Shown: positions 1-6,822, counted from the first letter of the stretch. The stretch is 7,759 nt of DNA from Bacteroidota bacterium (GCA_947462425.1 CANHPI010000117.1:1-7759), one strand, 5' to 3'. Program-made: numbers and translations. Notes: generated by a model not told the origin, from the letters alone.

Positions 1-188
1 TATCAGCAATCCGCACTTTAGACAGAGATTCTAAACCAGGTTTACGTAAGTATGCTGGTGTTGATACTATGCCAAAAGTATTAAACGGATTAGGCGTTGC
101 TATTATCTCTACATCTAAGGGTGTAATGACAGATAAAGAAGCTCGTAAATTAAATATTGGTGGCGAAGTTTTATGTTACATTTCATAA
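1..188 (+). CDS. rpsH: 30S ribosomal protein uS8 (S8), 3' part
   Basis: This is the end of the gene for uS8, which binds the central domain of 16S rRNA during 30S assembly. The window opens inside the gene: the first complete codon is at position 3, and 61 residues can be read before TAA at 186-188. The fragment contains [36 protein letters not shown] and the terminal GGEVLCYIS, all hallmarks of the uS8 C-terminal domain. The STSKG loop belongs to the part of uS8 that contacts helix 21 of 16S rRNA. The start and the N-terminal domain lie outside the window. rplF follows after 18 bp. In E. coli S8 represses the spc operon through a site near rplE, and that region is not visible here. The identification is secure. 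Confidence 0.97.
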   Translation, partial: SAIRTLDRDSKPGLRKYAGVDTMPKVLNGLGVAIISTSKGVMTDKEARKLNIGGEVLCYIS

Positions 189-193
189 TTTAG

Positions 194-199
194 AAGGAG
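194..199 (+). promoter_or_regulatory. Shine-Dalgarno sequence of rplF
   Basis: AAGGAG lies 7 nt before the rplF ATG at 207, a textbook SD position. It stands out because almost every other start in this operon has only an A-rich leader. It supports ATG 207 as the start. Confidence 0.75.
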
Positions 200-206
200 A
201 AAAAAC

Positions 207-761
207 ATGTCACGTATAGGAAAATTACCAATCACAGTGCCTGCAGGTGTAGAAGTAAACATCACTGGAACAAAAGTTTCAGTTAAAGGTAAATTAGGGT
301 CATTATCAGAAACAATTGATGCTGATATCATAGTAAAATTAGAAGACGGTGTTATTAACGTATCTCGTCCAACTGATCAAAAACGCCACAGAGCATTGCA
401 CGGTTTATATCGTACATTAATTGCTAACATGGTTAAAGGTGTTTCTGAAGGATATAAAACAGAACAAGAGTTAGTGGGTGTAGGTTACCGTGCTTCTAAT
501 AAAGGTCAATTATTAGAATTATCATTAGGTTACTCTCATAACGTTTTATTTGAATTACCTGACGAAATCAAAATAACTACAGCTTCTGAAAAGGGAAAAA
601 ATCCATCAGTAATATTAGAAAGTTCTGATAAGCAATTAATCGGAATGGTTGCAGCTAAAATACGTAGTTTACGTAAACCTGAGCCTTATAAAGGAAAAGG
701 TATCAAATTTGCTGGCGAAATTTTACGCCGTAAAGCTGGTAAATCTGCAAGTAAAAAGTAA
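207..761 (+). CDS. rplF: 50S ribosomal protein uL6 (L6)
   Basis: uL6 is a 50S protein that binds 23S rRNA near the sarcin-ricin loop and the factor-binding site. The product is 184 aa, close to the usual 175-185. It begins MSRIGKLPI, as uL6 proteins do. The two tandem alpha/beta L6 domains cover roughly residues 10-82 and 90-165. Diagnostic stretches are the HRALHGLYRTLI helix of the first domain, the ELVGVGYRAS turn that opens the second, and the C-terminal RKPEPYKGKGIKFAGE block, which forms the rRNA-binding surface and is nearly invariant in the family. The tail is short and basic (RRKAGKSASKK). The ATG is chosen from the N-terminal family match and the AAGGAG 7 nt upstream. It lies between rpsH and rplR as in the standard spc operon. 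Nothing is missing or broken. Confidence 0.99.
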   Translation: MSRIGKLPITVPAGVEVNITGTKVSVKGKLGSLSETIDADIIVKLEDGVINVSRPTDQKRHRALHGLYRTLIANMVKGVSEGYKTEQELVGVGYRASNKGQLLELSLGYSHNVLFELPDEIKITTASEKGKNPSVILESSDKQLIGMVAAKIRSLRKPEPYKGKGIKFAGEILRRKAGKSASKK

Positions 762-782
762 CATAATTCAATTAGTATTAAT

Positions 783-806
783 CATCTTCAAAAAACTGGA
801 AAGATG
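783..806 (+). promoter_or_regulatory. possible hairpin covering the rplR start codon
   Basis: CATCTT at 783-788 is an exact reverse complement of AAGATG at 801-806, and the last three bases are the rplR start codon. The result is a 6-bp stem with a 12-nt A-rich loop that would hide the ATG. The stem is short and AT-rich, so it may be chance. No function has been shown. Confidence 0.3.
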
Positions 807-1160
807 GCACTCAATAAAAAACAAAGAAGAGAACGCATTAAGTTTAAAATCCGTAAAACTATAAACGGAACTGCTACTACACCTAGATTAAGTGTATTTA
901 GAAGTAACACGAGTATATCAGCTCAATTAATTAACGATTTAACTGGAACAACAATTTTAGCAGTAGGTTCGAATGATAAAAGTATCAAAGATTCTAAAGT
1001 GAATAAAGTTGATCAAGCGAAGTTAGTTGGTAAATTAATCGCTGAAAAAGCTTCGGCAGTAGGTATTAATACTATCGTGTTTGATAGAAATGGTTATTTA
1101 TACCATGGTCGTATTAAGTCGTTAGCTGAAGGTGCTCGCGAAGCAGGTTTAAAATTTTAA
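804..1160 (+). CDS. rplR: 50S ribosomal protein uL18 (L18)
   Basis: uL18 binds 5S rRNA and, with uL5, docks it onto the central protuberance of the 50S subunit. The product is 118 aa, the normal bacterial length. The N-terminus is basic and disordered (KKQRRERIKFKIRK, residues 5-18), as expected of the 5S rRNA-binding arm. TPRLSVFRSN follows at about residues 26-35 and opens the core fold. The C-terminal signature VFDRNGYLYHGRIKSLAEGAREAGLKF is almost exactly the bacterial uL18 consensus. The ATG at 804 gives this canonical N-terminus. There is no clear SD: a GGAAAG run abuts the ATG too closely to serve, and the start codon may sit in a small hairpin. A 42-bp spacer separates it from rplF, and rpsE follows after 25 bp. 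Confidence 0.98.
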   Translation: MALNKKQRRERIKFKIRKTINGTATTPRLSVFRSNTSISAQLINDLTGTTILAVGSNDKSIKDSKVNKVDQAKLVGKLIAEKASAVGINTIVFDRNGYLYHGRIKSLAEGAREAGLKF

Positions 1161-1185
1161 TTAGTATAAAAAGAACATACATAAC

Positions 1186-1704
1186 ATGTCAAAAGAAGTT
1201 GTAAAAAAAGTTAAGTCAACAGACATCGAACTTAAAGATAAGTTAGTTGCTATTCAACGTGTAACCAAAGTTACCAAAGGTGGTCGTCACTTTAGTTTCG
1301 CTGCTATCGTTGTTGTTGGTGATGAAAAAAGTGTTGTAGGATACGGATTAGGAAAAGCAAATGAAGTTACAGATGCTATTACTAAGGGTATTGATGATGC
1401 AAAGAAAAATTTAGTGAAAGTTTCTGTAATTAGAGGTACTGTTCCTCACTCAGAAAATGGTAAATTTGGTGGCTCTCGTGTGTTTTTAAAACCTGCAGCT
1501 CATGGTACTGGTGTAATTGCTGGTGGCGCGATGCGTGCAGTTTTAGAAAGTGTTGGTATTACTGATGTATTAGCTAAATCAAAAGGTTCTTCAAATCCAC
1601 ATAATGTGGTAAAAGCAACTATTGATGCTTTAGCAAAAATGCGTGACCCATTAGCAATCTCTAGACAAAGAGGTATTTCATTAGACAGAGTATTTAACGG
1701 ATAA
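1186..1704 (+). CDS. rpsE: 30S ribosomal protein uS5 (S5)
   Basis: uS5 sits at the back of the 30S subunit near the mRNA entry channel and the decoding region, where it affects translational fidelity. The product is 172 aa, typical for the family. The N-terminal double-stranded-RNA-binding-like domain spans about residues 17-82, with the signature [21 protein letters not shown] and the glycine-rich [10 protein letters not shown]. The C-terminal domain (about 90-165) has the loop [26 protein letters not shown] and the [11 protein letters not shown] motif. All core motifs are intact. The leader is A-rich with no SD. The stop is followed by two more in-phase-like TAA triplets (ATAATAATAA), and rpmD begins after 12 nt. 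Confidence 0.99.
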   Translation: MSKEVVKKVKSTDIELKDKLVAIQRVTKVTKGGRHFSFAAIVVVGDEKSVVGYGLGKANEVTDAITKGIDDAKKNLVKVSVIRGTVPHSENGKFGGSRVFLKPAAHGTGVIAGGAMRAVLESVGITDVLAKSKGSSNPHNVVKATIDALAKMRDPLAISRQRGISLDRVFNG

Positions 1705-1716
1705 TAATAAGAAAAT

Positions 1717-1896
1717 ATGCCACAAGTTAAAATAACATTATCTAAAAGTCCTATTAAAAGGAATGCTAGACAAAAAGCAACAGTGCAAGCATTAGGTTTA
1801 AGAAAACTAAACCATTGCATTACTAAGGAAGCAACTCCACAAGTTCAAGGTATGATCAATGCAGTTGCACATTTATTGAAAATAGAAAACATTTAA
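1717..1896 (+). CDS. rpmD: 50S ribosomal protein uL30 (L30)
   Basis: This short gene fills the spacer between rpsE and rplO and encodes 59 aa, the normal size for bacterial uL30. It reads MPQVKITLSKSPIKRNARQK, then TVQALGLRKL, then the characteristic ATPQVQGMINAVAHLLKIE ending. Family landmarks are the basic S-IKR-ARQK stretch (residues 10-20), the ALGLRK turn that precedes the helix, and TP-GM--V-HL near the C-terminus. uL30 is a small alpha/beta protein on the solvent side of the 50S subunit that contacts 23S rRNA. Its place between rpsE and rplO matches the conserved spc order. Compared with flavobacterial proteins as I recall them (usually starting MAKIKV-Q), the N-terminus and the NHCITKE loop look somewhat diverged. 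The start has an A-rich leader and no SD. An unusually long 97-bp spacer follows. Confidence 0.95.
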   Translation: MPQVKITLSKSPIKRNARQKATVQALGLRKLNHCITKEATPQVQGMINAVAHLLKIENI

Positions 1897-1911
1897 TTAT
1901 AAAAGGAAATT

Positions 1912-2000
1912 AATATGAAATAGTTGATTTTATTTAAGATTTAAAATAAATAAACTATACCATATTATCTTTTTAAAAAATAATAAAAACAATATGAAAT
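1912..2000 (+). repeat. 10-bp direct repeat bracketing extra DNA before rplO
   Basis: The 10-mer AATATGAAAT occurs at 1912-1921 and again at 1991-2000. The second copy contains the real rplO start (ATG 1994). The first copy carries ATG 1915-1917, followed by AAA and TAG, preceded by AAGGA (1903-1907) at a 7-nt spacing. The 69 bp between the copies are almost pure A/T and include an imperfect inverted repeat (TAGTT 1921-1925 through AACTA 1953-1957). The offset of 79 bp is not a multiple of three. The pattern is what an insertion with a 10-bp target duplication, or a local duplication, would leave at the old rplO start. Convergence in AT-rich DNA remains possible. Confidence 0.5.
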
Positions 2001-2440
2001 TAAATTCATTAACACCTGCAGAAGGTTCAGTAAAAAATAACTTTAGAAGAGGTCGTGGGCAAGGTTCTGGCGGTGGCGGTACAGCTACACAAGGACATAA
2101 GGGTGCTCAATCCCGTTCTGGTAATAAAAAGAAACGTGGTTTTGAAGGTGGCCAAATGCCATTACAACGTCGTGTACCTAAATTTGGTTTCAAAAATATT
2201 AACCGCGTTAATCATACTGGTGTAAACTTAGATGTTATACAAAAAATTGTTGATACTAAAAATATTACAGAAATCACTAGAGATGTATTAATTGCTAATG
2301 GTGTCGCTTCTAAAAATAGTTTAATTAAAATTATGGGCAGAGGTGAATTAAAATCAAAGGTAACTATTACAGTTCACGCATTTACAGCAACAGCTAAAGC
2401 AGCTATTGAATCTAAAGGTGGAGTAGCAACTGAATTATAA
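1994..2440 (+). CDS. rplO: 50S ribosomal protein uL15 (L15)
   Basis: uL15 is an early-to-mid assembly protein of the 50S subunit whose long N-terminal arm runs deep into 23S rRNA. The product is 148 aa, the usual length. The N-terminus MKLNSLTPAEGS is followed by the arginine/glycine-rich arm (residues 17-50: RRGRGQGSGGGGT, then QGHKGAQSRSG). Next comes the near-invariant FEGGQMPLQRRVPKFGF (about 50-66). The C-terminal globular domain includes GVNLDVIQKIV, ASKNSLIKIMGRGEL and the final HAFTATAKAAIESKGG, which matches the family signature for the last helix. The ATG at 1994 gives the expected N-terminus. An upstream ATG at 1915 is out of frame and stops after two codons. No SD is seen at the real start, only an AAAAAC-rich leader. 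secY follows after 23 bp. Confidence 0.98.
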   Translation: MKLNSLTPAEGSVKNNFRRGRGQGSGGGGTATQGHKGAQSRSGNKKKRGFEGGQMPLQRRVPKFGFKNINRVNHTGVNLDVIQKIVDTKNITEITRDVLIANGVASKNSLIKIMGRGELKSKVTITVHAFTATAKAAIESKGGVATEL

Positions 2441-2463
2441 TTAGTAGAAATTTAAATTAATAT

Positions 2464-3801
2464 ATGAAACGTTTTATAGAAACCTTCCAAAACATTTGGA
2501 AGATAGAAGAGTTAAAGCAAAGGATATTAACTACCCTTGGCCTTATTCTCATCTATCGTTTGGGTTCTTATGTTGTATTGCCAGGTATTAACACTGAAGT
2601 ACTGGCTTTAGCAAACGAGAATTCTGCAAATGATGGTGGTATTATTGCCCTAATTAATGCCTTTGCAGGTGGAGCTTTTTCAAGAGCATCTATCTTTGGT
2701 TTAGGTATTATGCCATATATTACGGCTTCCATCATTATTCAATTATTAGGAATGGCGGTTCCCTATTTCCAGAAAATGCAAAAAGAAGGAGAAAGTGGAC
2801 GTAAAAAAATTAACCAATACACACGTTTCTTAACAGTTGCTGTTACTGCGGTTCAAGCTCCAGGTTATTTAGCAGCTCAGGTTTACACAAAACCAGGTGT
2901 TGTAGGAATTGATCCAACATGGTTTGGTATTCAATCTACTATTATTTTAGTAGCTGGTACGATGTTTATTATGTGGTTAGGTGAAAGAATTACTGACAAA
3001 GGAATTGGTAATGGTATTTCAATCTTAATTATGATTGGTATAATATCTCGTTTACCTTTTGCAATTACTTCTGAATTCGGTTCACGTTTACAAAGTGCTG
3101 GTGGAGGTTTAATTATGTTCTTACTCGAAATTGTATTCTTATTATTCATAATTGTAAGTTGTATCTTGTTGGTACAAGGAACTCGAAGAATTCCAGTACA
3201 ATACGCAAAAAAAATTGTTGGTGATAAACAAATTGGAGGAGTTCGTCAATATTTACCACTAAAAGTAAATGCTGCAGGAGTTATGCCAATTATTTTTGCC
3301 CAAGCTATTATGTTTATTCCAGCAGCTGTTTCAGGCTTCTCTGGTGGTACTGGTGGCGTATTTGCTGATAGATATGGCTTTTGGTATAACTTTATTTTTG
3401 CAACTTTAATTATAGCCTTTACATACTTTTATACTGCAATTATGATTAATCCAAATCAATTAGCAGATGATATGAAACGTAATGGAGGTTTTGTTCCAGG
3501 TGTAAAACCAGGAAAAAGTACCGCAGAATTTATTGACCAGGTAATGTCTCGTATTACTTTACCAGGTTCTATTTTCCTGGCATTTGTGGCTATCTTACCT
3601 TCGATTGCTATTAAATTGGGTATCAATAGCTCTTTTGCGGATTTCTTTGGAGGAACATCATTATTAATTTTAGTTGGTGTAGTATTAGATACTTTACAAC
3701 AAATTGAAACATATTTGCTAAATCGTCATTATGATGGCTTAATGAAAAACGGAAGAATTAAAGGTCGTAGTAATAATCAAATGTCAATCCAACAAGCTTA
3801 A
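2464..3801 (+). CDS. secY: preprotein translocase subunit SecY
   Basis: SecY is the channel-forming inner-membrane subunit of the Sec translocon. It works with SecE, SecG and the motor SecA to export proteins and insert membrane proteins. The 445-aa product has the expected ten membrane segments, roughly at 20-40, 78-98, 120-140, 156-173, 183-200, 215-237, 268-290, 308-328, 366-386 and 393-412. Signatures are the plug and second-helix region ([22 protein letters not shown], about 65-86), [14 protein letters not shown] (173-186), the cytosolic [10 protein letters not shown] loop (241-250) that contacts the ribosome or Sec[17 protein letters not shown] (264-279), and [11 protein letters not shown] in the last helix. 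The C-terminal tail [15 protein letters not shown] is typical. The start fits the family N-terminus ([20 protein letters not shown]). infA begins 1 nt after its stop, so the two are probably translationally coupled. No adk or map lies between them. Confidence 0.99.
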   Translation: MKRFIETFQNIWKIEELKQRILTTLGLILIYRLGSYVVLPGINTEVLALANENSANDGGIIALINAFAGGAFSRASIFGLGIMPYITASIIIQLLGMAVPYFQKMQKEGESGRKKINQYTRFLTVAVTAVQAPGYLAAQVYTKPGVVGIDPTWFGIQSTIILVAGTMFIMWLGERITDKGIGNGISILIMIGIISRLPFAITSEFGSRLQSAGGGLIMFLLEIVFLLFIIVSCILLVQGTRRIPVQYAKKIVGDKQIGGVRQYLPLKVNAAGVMPIIFAQAIMFIPAAVSGFSGGTGGVFADRYGFWYNFIFATLIIAFTYFYTAIMINPNQLADDMKRNGGFVPGVKPGKSTAEFIDQVMSRITLPGSIFLAFVAILPSIAIKLGINSSFADFFGGTSLLILVGVVLDTLQQIETYLLNRHYDGLMKNGRIKGRSNNQMSIQQA

Positions 3802-3802
3802 T

Positions 3803-4021
3803 ATGGCAAAGCAAGCAAATATTGAGTTAGATGGTGTGATTCTCGAATCGTTGAGTAACGCCATGTTTAGGGTAGAACTTGAAAATGGTCATACTTTAAT
3901 AGCTCACATCTCAGGAAAAATGAGAATGCACTATATTAAAATATTAACTGGTGATAAAGTTAAATTAGAAATGAGCCCTTATGATTTATCAAAAGGAAGA
4001 ATAACATACAGATACAAGTAA
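3803..4021 (+). CDS. infA: translation initiation factor IF-1
   Basis: IF-1 is a single OB-fold protein that binds the 30S A site during initiation and works with IF-2 and IF-3. The product is 72 aa, the standard length. It has the family sequence [13 protein letters not shown], the [14 protein letters not shown] strand pair (about 17-30), [15 protein letters not shown] (34-48) and the C-terminal [15 protein letters not shown]. The ATG at 3803 is one base after the secY stop, which suggests re-initiation by ribosomes finishing secY. There is no SD. Having infA inside the ribosomal operon next to rpmJ is the common arrangement outside the gamma-proteobacteria. Confidence 0.99.
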   Translation: MAKQANIELDGVILESLSNAMFRVELENGHTLIAHISGKMRMHYIKILTGDKVKLEMSPYDLSKGRITYRYK

Positions 4022-4048
4022 TTAAGAATAATAATAAAACCAAAGGAA

Positions 4049-4165
4049 ATGAAAGTTAGAGCATCCATCAAAAAGAGAAGCGTTGATTGTATAATGGTTC
4101 GTCGTAAAGGAAAGTTATACATAATCAATAAAAAAAACCCAAAGTTTAAACAAAGACAAAAATAA
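4049..4165 (+). CDS. rpmJ: 50S ribosomal protein bL36 (L36)
   Basis: bL36 is the smallest 50S protein and stabilises 23S rRNA below the L7/L12 stalk base. The gene encodes 38 aa: [14 protein letters not shown], then [17 protein letters not shown], then KFKQRQK. The length and the KVRAS-KKR, VRRKG-LY-I and NPKFKQRQ motifs identify it clearly. Only one cysteine (residue 14) is present, and the other Cys/His ligands of the zinc-ribbon form are absent. This is therefore the zinc-independent version, which is usual for Bacteroidota as I recall. GGA sits immediately before the ATG (AAAGGAAATG), too close to be a working SD. The spacer to infA is 27 bp and to rpsM 41 bp. Confidence 0.97.
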   Translation: MKVRASIKKRSVDCIMVRRKGKLYIINKKNPKFKQRQK

Positions 4166-4206
4166 TTGCGTATTTTCGCGAACTTTTAAAACCAAGTATA
4201 TAAATA

Positions 4207-4584
4207 ATGGCACGTATTGCAGGTATAGATTTACCAAAAAATAAAAGAGGAGAAATAGGATTAACCTACATTTTTGGTATTGGACGTAGCAGAGCTCAAC
4301 GTATTTTAACTGAAGCTGGTATTGACTTTAATAAAAAAGTTAATGAGTGGAATGATGATGAGCAAAACGCTATTCGTAAAATTGTTAACGACAATTTTAA
4401 AGTAGAAGGTGGACTTCGTTCAGAAGTTGCTTTAAATATCAAACGTTTAACTGATATTGGATCTTATCGTGGTATTCGTCACCGTAATGGTTTACCAGTT
4501 CGTGGACAACGTACTAAAACCAACGCTCGTATCCGTAAAGGAAAACGTAAAACCGTTGCAAACAAGAAAAAAGTTACTAAGTAA
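4207..4584 (+). CDS. rpsM: 30S ribosomal protein uS13 (S13)
   Basis: uS13 is in the head of the 30S subunit. It forms intersubunit bridges with uL5 and its basic tail reaches the P-site tRNA. The product is 125 aa, a normal length. It begins [14 protein letters not shown], continues with the helix-turn stretch [14 protein letters not shown] (residues 21-34) and the [43 protein letters not shown] block (about 70-113) that defines the family, and ends in a lysine-rich tail ([13 protein letters not shown]). It opens the alpha operon part of the cluster. The 41-bp spacer upstream is too short to hold an S4-binding pseudoknot like the one in the E. coli alpha-operon leader, so that control is probably absent or placed elsewhere. 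rpsK follows after 25 bp. Confidence 0.99.
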   Translation: MARIAGIDLPKNKRGEIGLTYIFGIGRSRAQRILTEAGIDFNKKVNEWNDDEQNAIRKIVNDNFKVEGGLRSEVALNIKRLTDIGSYRGIRHRNGLPVRGQRTKTNARIRKGKRKTVANKKKVTK

Positions 4585-4609
4585 TAAATAAAATAAGCAT
4601 TTAATTAAA

Positions 4610-5020
4610 ATGGCTAAACAACAATCATCAGTAGCGGCAGCTAAAGCTAGCGCGAAGAAAAGAGTAGTAAAGGTAGAAGCAGTTGGAGAAGCTCACTTAA
4701 ACGCTACGTTTAATAACATCATTATCTCTTTAACTAACTCTGCTGGACAAGTTATTTCTTGGTCTAGTGCTGGTAAAATGGGATTCCGTGGTTCTAAGAA
4801 AAATACACCTTATGCAGCACAATTAGCTGCAGCAGATTGCGCTAAAGTAGCGGCTGACTTAGGTTTACGTAAAGTAAAAGTATATGTAAAAGGACCAGGT
4901 GCAGGTAGAGAATCTGCTATCAGAACTATTTCAACTTCAGGTATTGAAGTAACTGAAATAATTGATATAACTCCTATGCCTCACAATGGTTGTCGTCCCC
5001 CTAAAAAACGTCGTTGTTAA
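4610..5020 (+). CDS. rpsK: 30S ribosomal protein uS11 (S11)
   Basis: uS11 lies on the 30S platform near the E site, where it shapes the mRNA exit path. The product is 136 aa, a few residues longer than E. coli S11 because of an alanine/lysine-rich N-terminus ([20 protein letters not shown]) that is common in this phylum. The core is intact: [18 protein letters not shown] (26-43), [25 protein letters not shown] (50-74), [23 protein letters not shown] (85-107) and the C-terminal [16 protein letters not shown]. That last block is the strongest family signature. The final residue is Cys, where Val is common. The leader is A-rich with no SD. A 60-bp spacer without a strong structure follows. Confidence 0.99.
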   Translation: MAKQQSSVAAAKASAKKRVVKVEAVGEAHLNATFNNIIISLTNSAGQVISWSSAGKMGFRGSKKNTPYAAQLAAADCAKVAADLGLRKVKVYVKGPGAGRESAIRTISTSGIEVTEIIDITPMPHNGCRPPKKRRC

Positions 5021-5080
5021 TCAACTTCAATTAGGCTGATAGTAAATAAAAAAAGTAATAACAGAAATTAATATATAGAA

Positions 5081-5686
5081 ATGGCAAGATATACAGGTCC
5101 TAAATCTAAGATTGCAAGAAAATTCAGAGAGCCAATTTTTGGTCCGGATAAAGCATTAGAGAAAAAAAACTACCCTCCTGGGCAACATGGTAATACAAAG
5201 AAAAAAGGTAAAAAATCCGAGTATGCTATTCAATTAATGGAGAAACAAAAAGCTAAATATACTTACGGTATCTTAGAAAAACAGTTTGCTAAAACGTTTG
5301 ATAGAGCAGCTCGTGCGCATGGAATTACAGGTGAAGTATTATTACAATTAATCGAATCTCGTTTAGATAATGTTGTTTACCGTTTAGGTATAGCACCATC
5401 TCGTCGTGCATCTCGTCAATTAGTTAATCATGCTCATATCACTGTTAATGGTAATGTTGTTGATATTGCTTCTTATACATTAAAGGCTGGTGATGTTGTT
5501 GGTGTTAGGGAGAAATCTCAATCTTTAGAAGCTATCACTCATTCTTTATCAGGTTCAGTAAATAAGTATTCTTGGTTAGATTTTGACAAAACAAGCTTTA
5601 CAGGTAAATTTATTTCAGTTCCTGAGCGTTCTCAAATTCCTGAAAATATTAAAGAGCAGCTAATCGTCGAGTTGTACTCTAAATAA
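5081..5686 (+). CDS. rpsD: 30S ribosomal protein uS4 (S4)
   Basis: uS4 is a primary 16S rRNA binder that nucleates 30S body assembly and affects decoding accuracy. In some bacteria it also represses its own operon. The product is 201 aa, standard for the family. The N-terminal part ([15 protein letters not shown], then NYPPGQHG at 30-37, then [26 protein letters not shown]) lacks the zinc-binding cysteines found in the C+ type. The S4 RNA-binding domain spans about 92-145 ([32 protein letters not shown], then [11 protein letters not shown]). The C-terminal [16 protein letters not shown] is highly conserved. The ATG at 5081 gives the canonical start and the leader is A-rich. rpoA follows after 41 bp. 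Whether uS4 regulates this operon cannot be judged from the sequence. Confidence 0.99.
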   Translation: MARYTGPKSKIARKFREPIFGPDKALEKKNYPPGQHGNTKKKGKKSEYAIQLMEKQKAKYTYGILEKQFAKTFDRAARAHGITGEVLLQLIESRLDNVVYRLGIAPSRRASRQLVNHAHITVNGNVVDIASYTLKAGDVVGVREKSQSLEAITHSLSGSVNKYSWLDFDKTSFTGKFISVPERSQIPENIKEQLIVELYSK

Positions 5687-5727
5687 TAGAAACTAGCATT
5701 TTTTTTTAACCTATATAAATTAATAAA

Positions 5728-6720
5728 ATGGCAATATTAAATTTCGTAAAACCAGACAAGGTTGTTATGATTAACTCTACCGAAACTGAAGGACAATTTG
5801 AATTCCGTCCTTTAGAACCAGGATTCGGTATAACTATAGGTAACTCTTTACGTCGTATTTTATTATCTTCTTTAGAAGGTCACGCAATTACTAGCGTTAG
5901 AATTGAAGGAGTAGATCACGAATTTTCAACTATTAAAGGTGTTGTTGAAGATGTTACTGAAATTATATTAAACTTAAAACAAGTTCGTTTTAAAAAACAA
6001 TTAGATAATCATGATGTAGAAAAAATCGTTATTCACTTTGCTGGAAACGAAAAATTTACTGCTGGTGAAATTGGTAAATTTGCTAATGGTTTTCAAATAT
6101 TAAACCCTGATTTAGTGATTTTTAATTGCGAAACTAGTGTTAAATTGAAAATCGAATTAACAATTGATAAAGGTCGTGGATACGTTCCTGCGGAAGAGAA
6201 TAAAACTAACTCTGCGCCACAAGGAACAATTTTTATTGATTCTATCTATACTCCGATAAAAAATGTGAAATACACGATTGAAAACTACCGTGTTGAACAA
6301 AAAACGGATTATGAAAAATTAATTTTAGATATCGTTTCTGATGGATCTATTCATCCGAAAGAAGCTCTGAAAGAAGCGGCTAAAATTTTAATACACCATT
6401 TCATGCTGTTTTCTGATGAGAAAATTACATTGGATTCTGAAGAGAAAAAATCTGAAGAAGAATTTGATGAAACATCATTACACATGCGTCAATTATTAAA
6501 AACTAAATTGGTGGACATGGATTTATCTGTACGCGCATTAAATTGCTTAAAAGCGGCAGATGTTGAAACGTTAGGAGAACTAGTTTCGTTCAATAAAAAT
6601 GACCTTTTAAAATTCCGTAATTTTGGTAAAAAATCTTTAACTGAGCTTGAAGATCTTGTATCAACAAAAGGTTTACAATTTGGAATGAACGTAGTAAAAT
6701 ATAAATTAGATAAAGATTAA
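5728..6720 (+). CDS. rpoA: DNA-directed RNA polymerase subunit alpha
   Basis: The alpha subunit dimerises to nucleate assembly of RNA polymerase with beta and beta-prime. Its C-terminal domain contacts upstream promoter DNA and activators. The product is 330 aa, normal length. The N-terminal domain (about 1-232) has [26 protein letters not shown] (26-51), the dimer interface and assembly helix, and [15 protein letters not shown]. An acidic linker rich in Glu/Asp/Ser spans roughly 236-250. The C-terminal domain (about 258-322) keeps the DNA-contact residues: Arg269 and Asn272 of [10 protein letters not shown] correspond to E. coli R265 and N268, and [13 protein letters not shown] matches the second helix-hairpin-helix with its G-K-S contacts. 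Its place between rpsD and rplQ is the universal alpha-operon order. A T8-T9 tract precedes it with no GC-rich stem. Confidence 0.99.
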   Translation: MAILNFVKPDKVVMINSTETEGQFEFRPLEPGFGITIGNSLRRILLSSLEGHAITSVRIEGVDHEFSTIKGVVEDVTEIILNLKQVRFKKQLDNHDVEKIVIHFAGNEKFTAGEIGKFANGFQILNPDLVIFNCETSVKLKIELTIDKGRGYVPAEENKTNSAPQGTIFIDSIYTPIKNVKYTIENYRVEQKTDYEKLILDIVSDGSIHPKEALKEAAKILIHHFMLFSDEKITLDSEEKKSEEEFDETSLHMRQLLKTKLVDMDLSVRALNCLKAADVETLGELVSFNKNDLLKFRNFGKKSLTELEDLVSTKGLQFGMNVVKYKLDKD

Positions 6721-6737
6721 AATGTAGTTTAAAAGAA

Positions 6738-6746
6738 TAAGGAGGT
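6738..6746 (+). promoter_or_regulatory. perfect Shine-Dalgarno-like sequence without a start codon at normal spacing
   Basis: TAAGGAGGT is an exact complement of the usual 16S rRNA 3' end. No ATG lies 5-10 nt downstream: the nearest ATG is at 6767, and the rplQ start is at 6823. Its last two bases are the first bases of a 19-bp hairpin that, if folded, would shorten the path from this element to the rplQ start. Function is unknown. Confidence 0.45.
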
Positions 6747-6802
6747 TTGAAAGTTTAAAAGGTTAGATGCCGAGAACTGTTAAAACCTTTAAACTTTCAA
6801 AC
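6745..6802 (+). repeat. long inverted repeat (hairpin) between rpoA and rplQ
   Basis: Positions 6745-6764 pair with 6784-6802 to form 19 base pairs with a single bulged A among 6757-6760. The loop is the 19 nt 6765-6783, which contains GATGCCGAGAAC. The right arm overlaps a tandem repeat of AAACTTTC (6791-6798 and 6799-6806), and AGTTTAAAAG of the left arm is also found upstream at 6726-6735. No T tract follows, so it is not an intrinsic terminator. A 15-codon ORF (6767-6814) starts in the loop but has no evident SD and low-complexity content, so I do not call it a gene. The shape suits a REP- or MITE-like palindromic unit or an RNA processing or attenuation hairpin. Confidence 0.75.
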
Positions 6803-6822
6803 TTTCAAAACTAAAAAACACA

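Noticed and set aside
1500..1820. Minus-strand open frame opposite the end of rpsE and the start of rpmD
   Set aside because: It is the antisense shadow of two well-conserved ribosomal genes and has no family resemblance or start context of its own.
4049..4165. Loss of zinc ligands in bL36, considered as a defect
   Set aside because: The cysteine-poor form is a normal variant in this phylum and the rest of the protein is intact. uS4 likewise lacks N-terminal cysteines without sign of decay.
4166..4206. S4-type alpha-operon pseudoknot upstream of rpsM
   Set aside because: The spacer is only 41 bp and shows just a 3-bp GCG/CGC pairing, too small for the known E. coli structure.
5021..5080. 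Possible regulatory structure in the 60-bp rpsK-rpsD spacer (ATCA...TGAT)
   Set aside because: Only a 4-bp stem could be found, well within chance for AT-rich DNA.
5687..5727. T-rich tract (5700-5709) between rpsD and rpoA as a possible terminator
   Set aside because: No GC-containing stem precedes the T run, and rpoA must be co-transcribed with the operon.
6767..6814. 15-codon ORF beginning in the hairpin loop before rplQ ([15 protein letters not shown])
   Set aside because: Its sequence is mostly the translated hairpin arm and AAACTTTC repeat, and the SD-like element is too far (21 nt) for normal initiation. It is kept only as a note in the hairpin entry.
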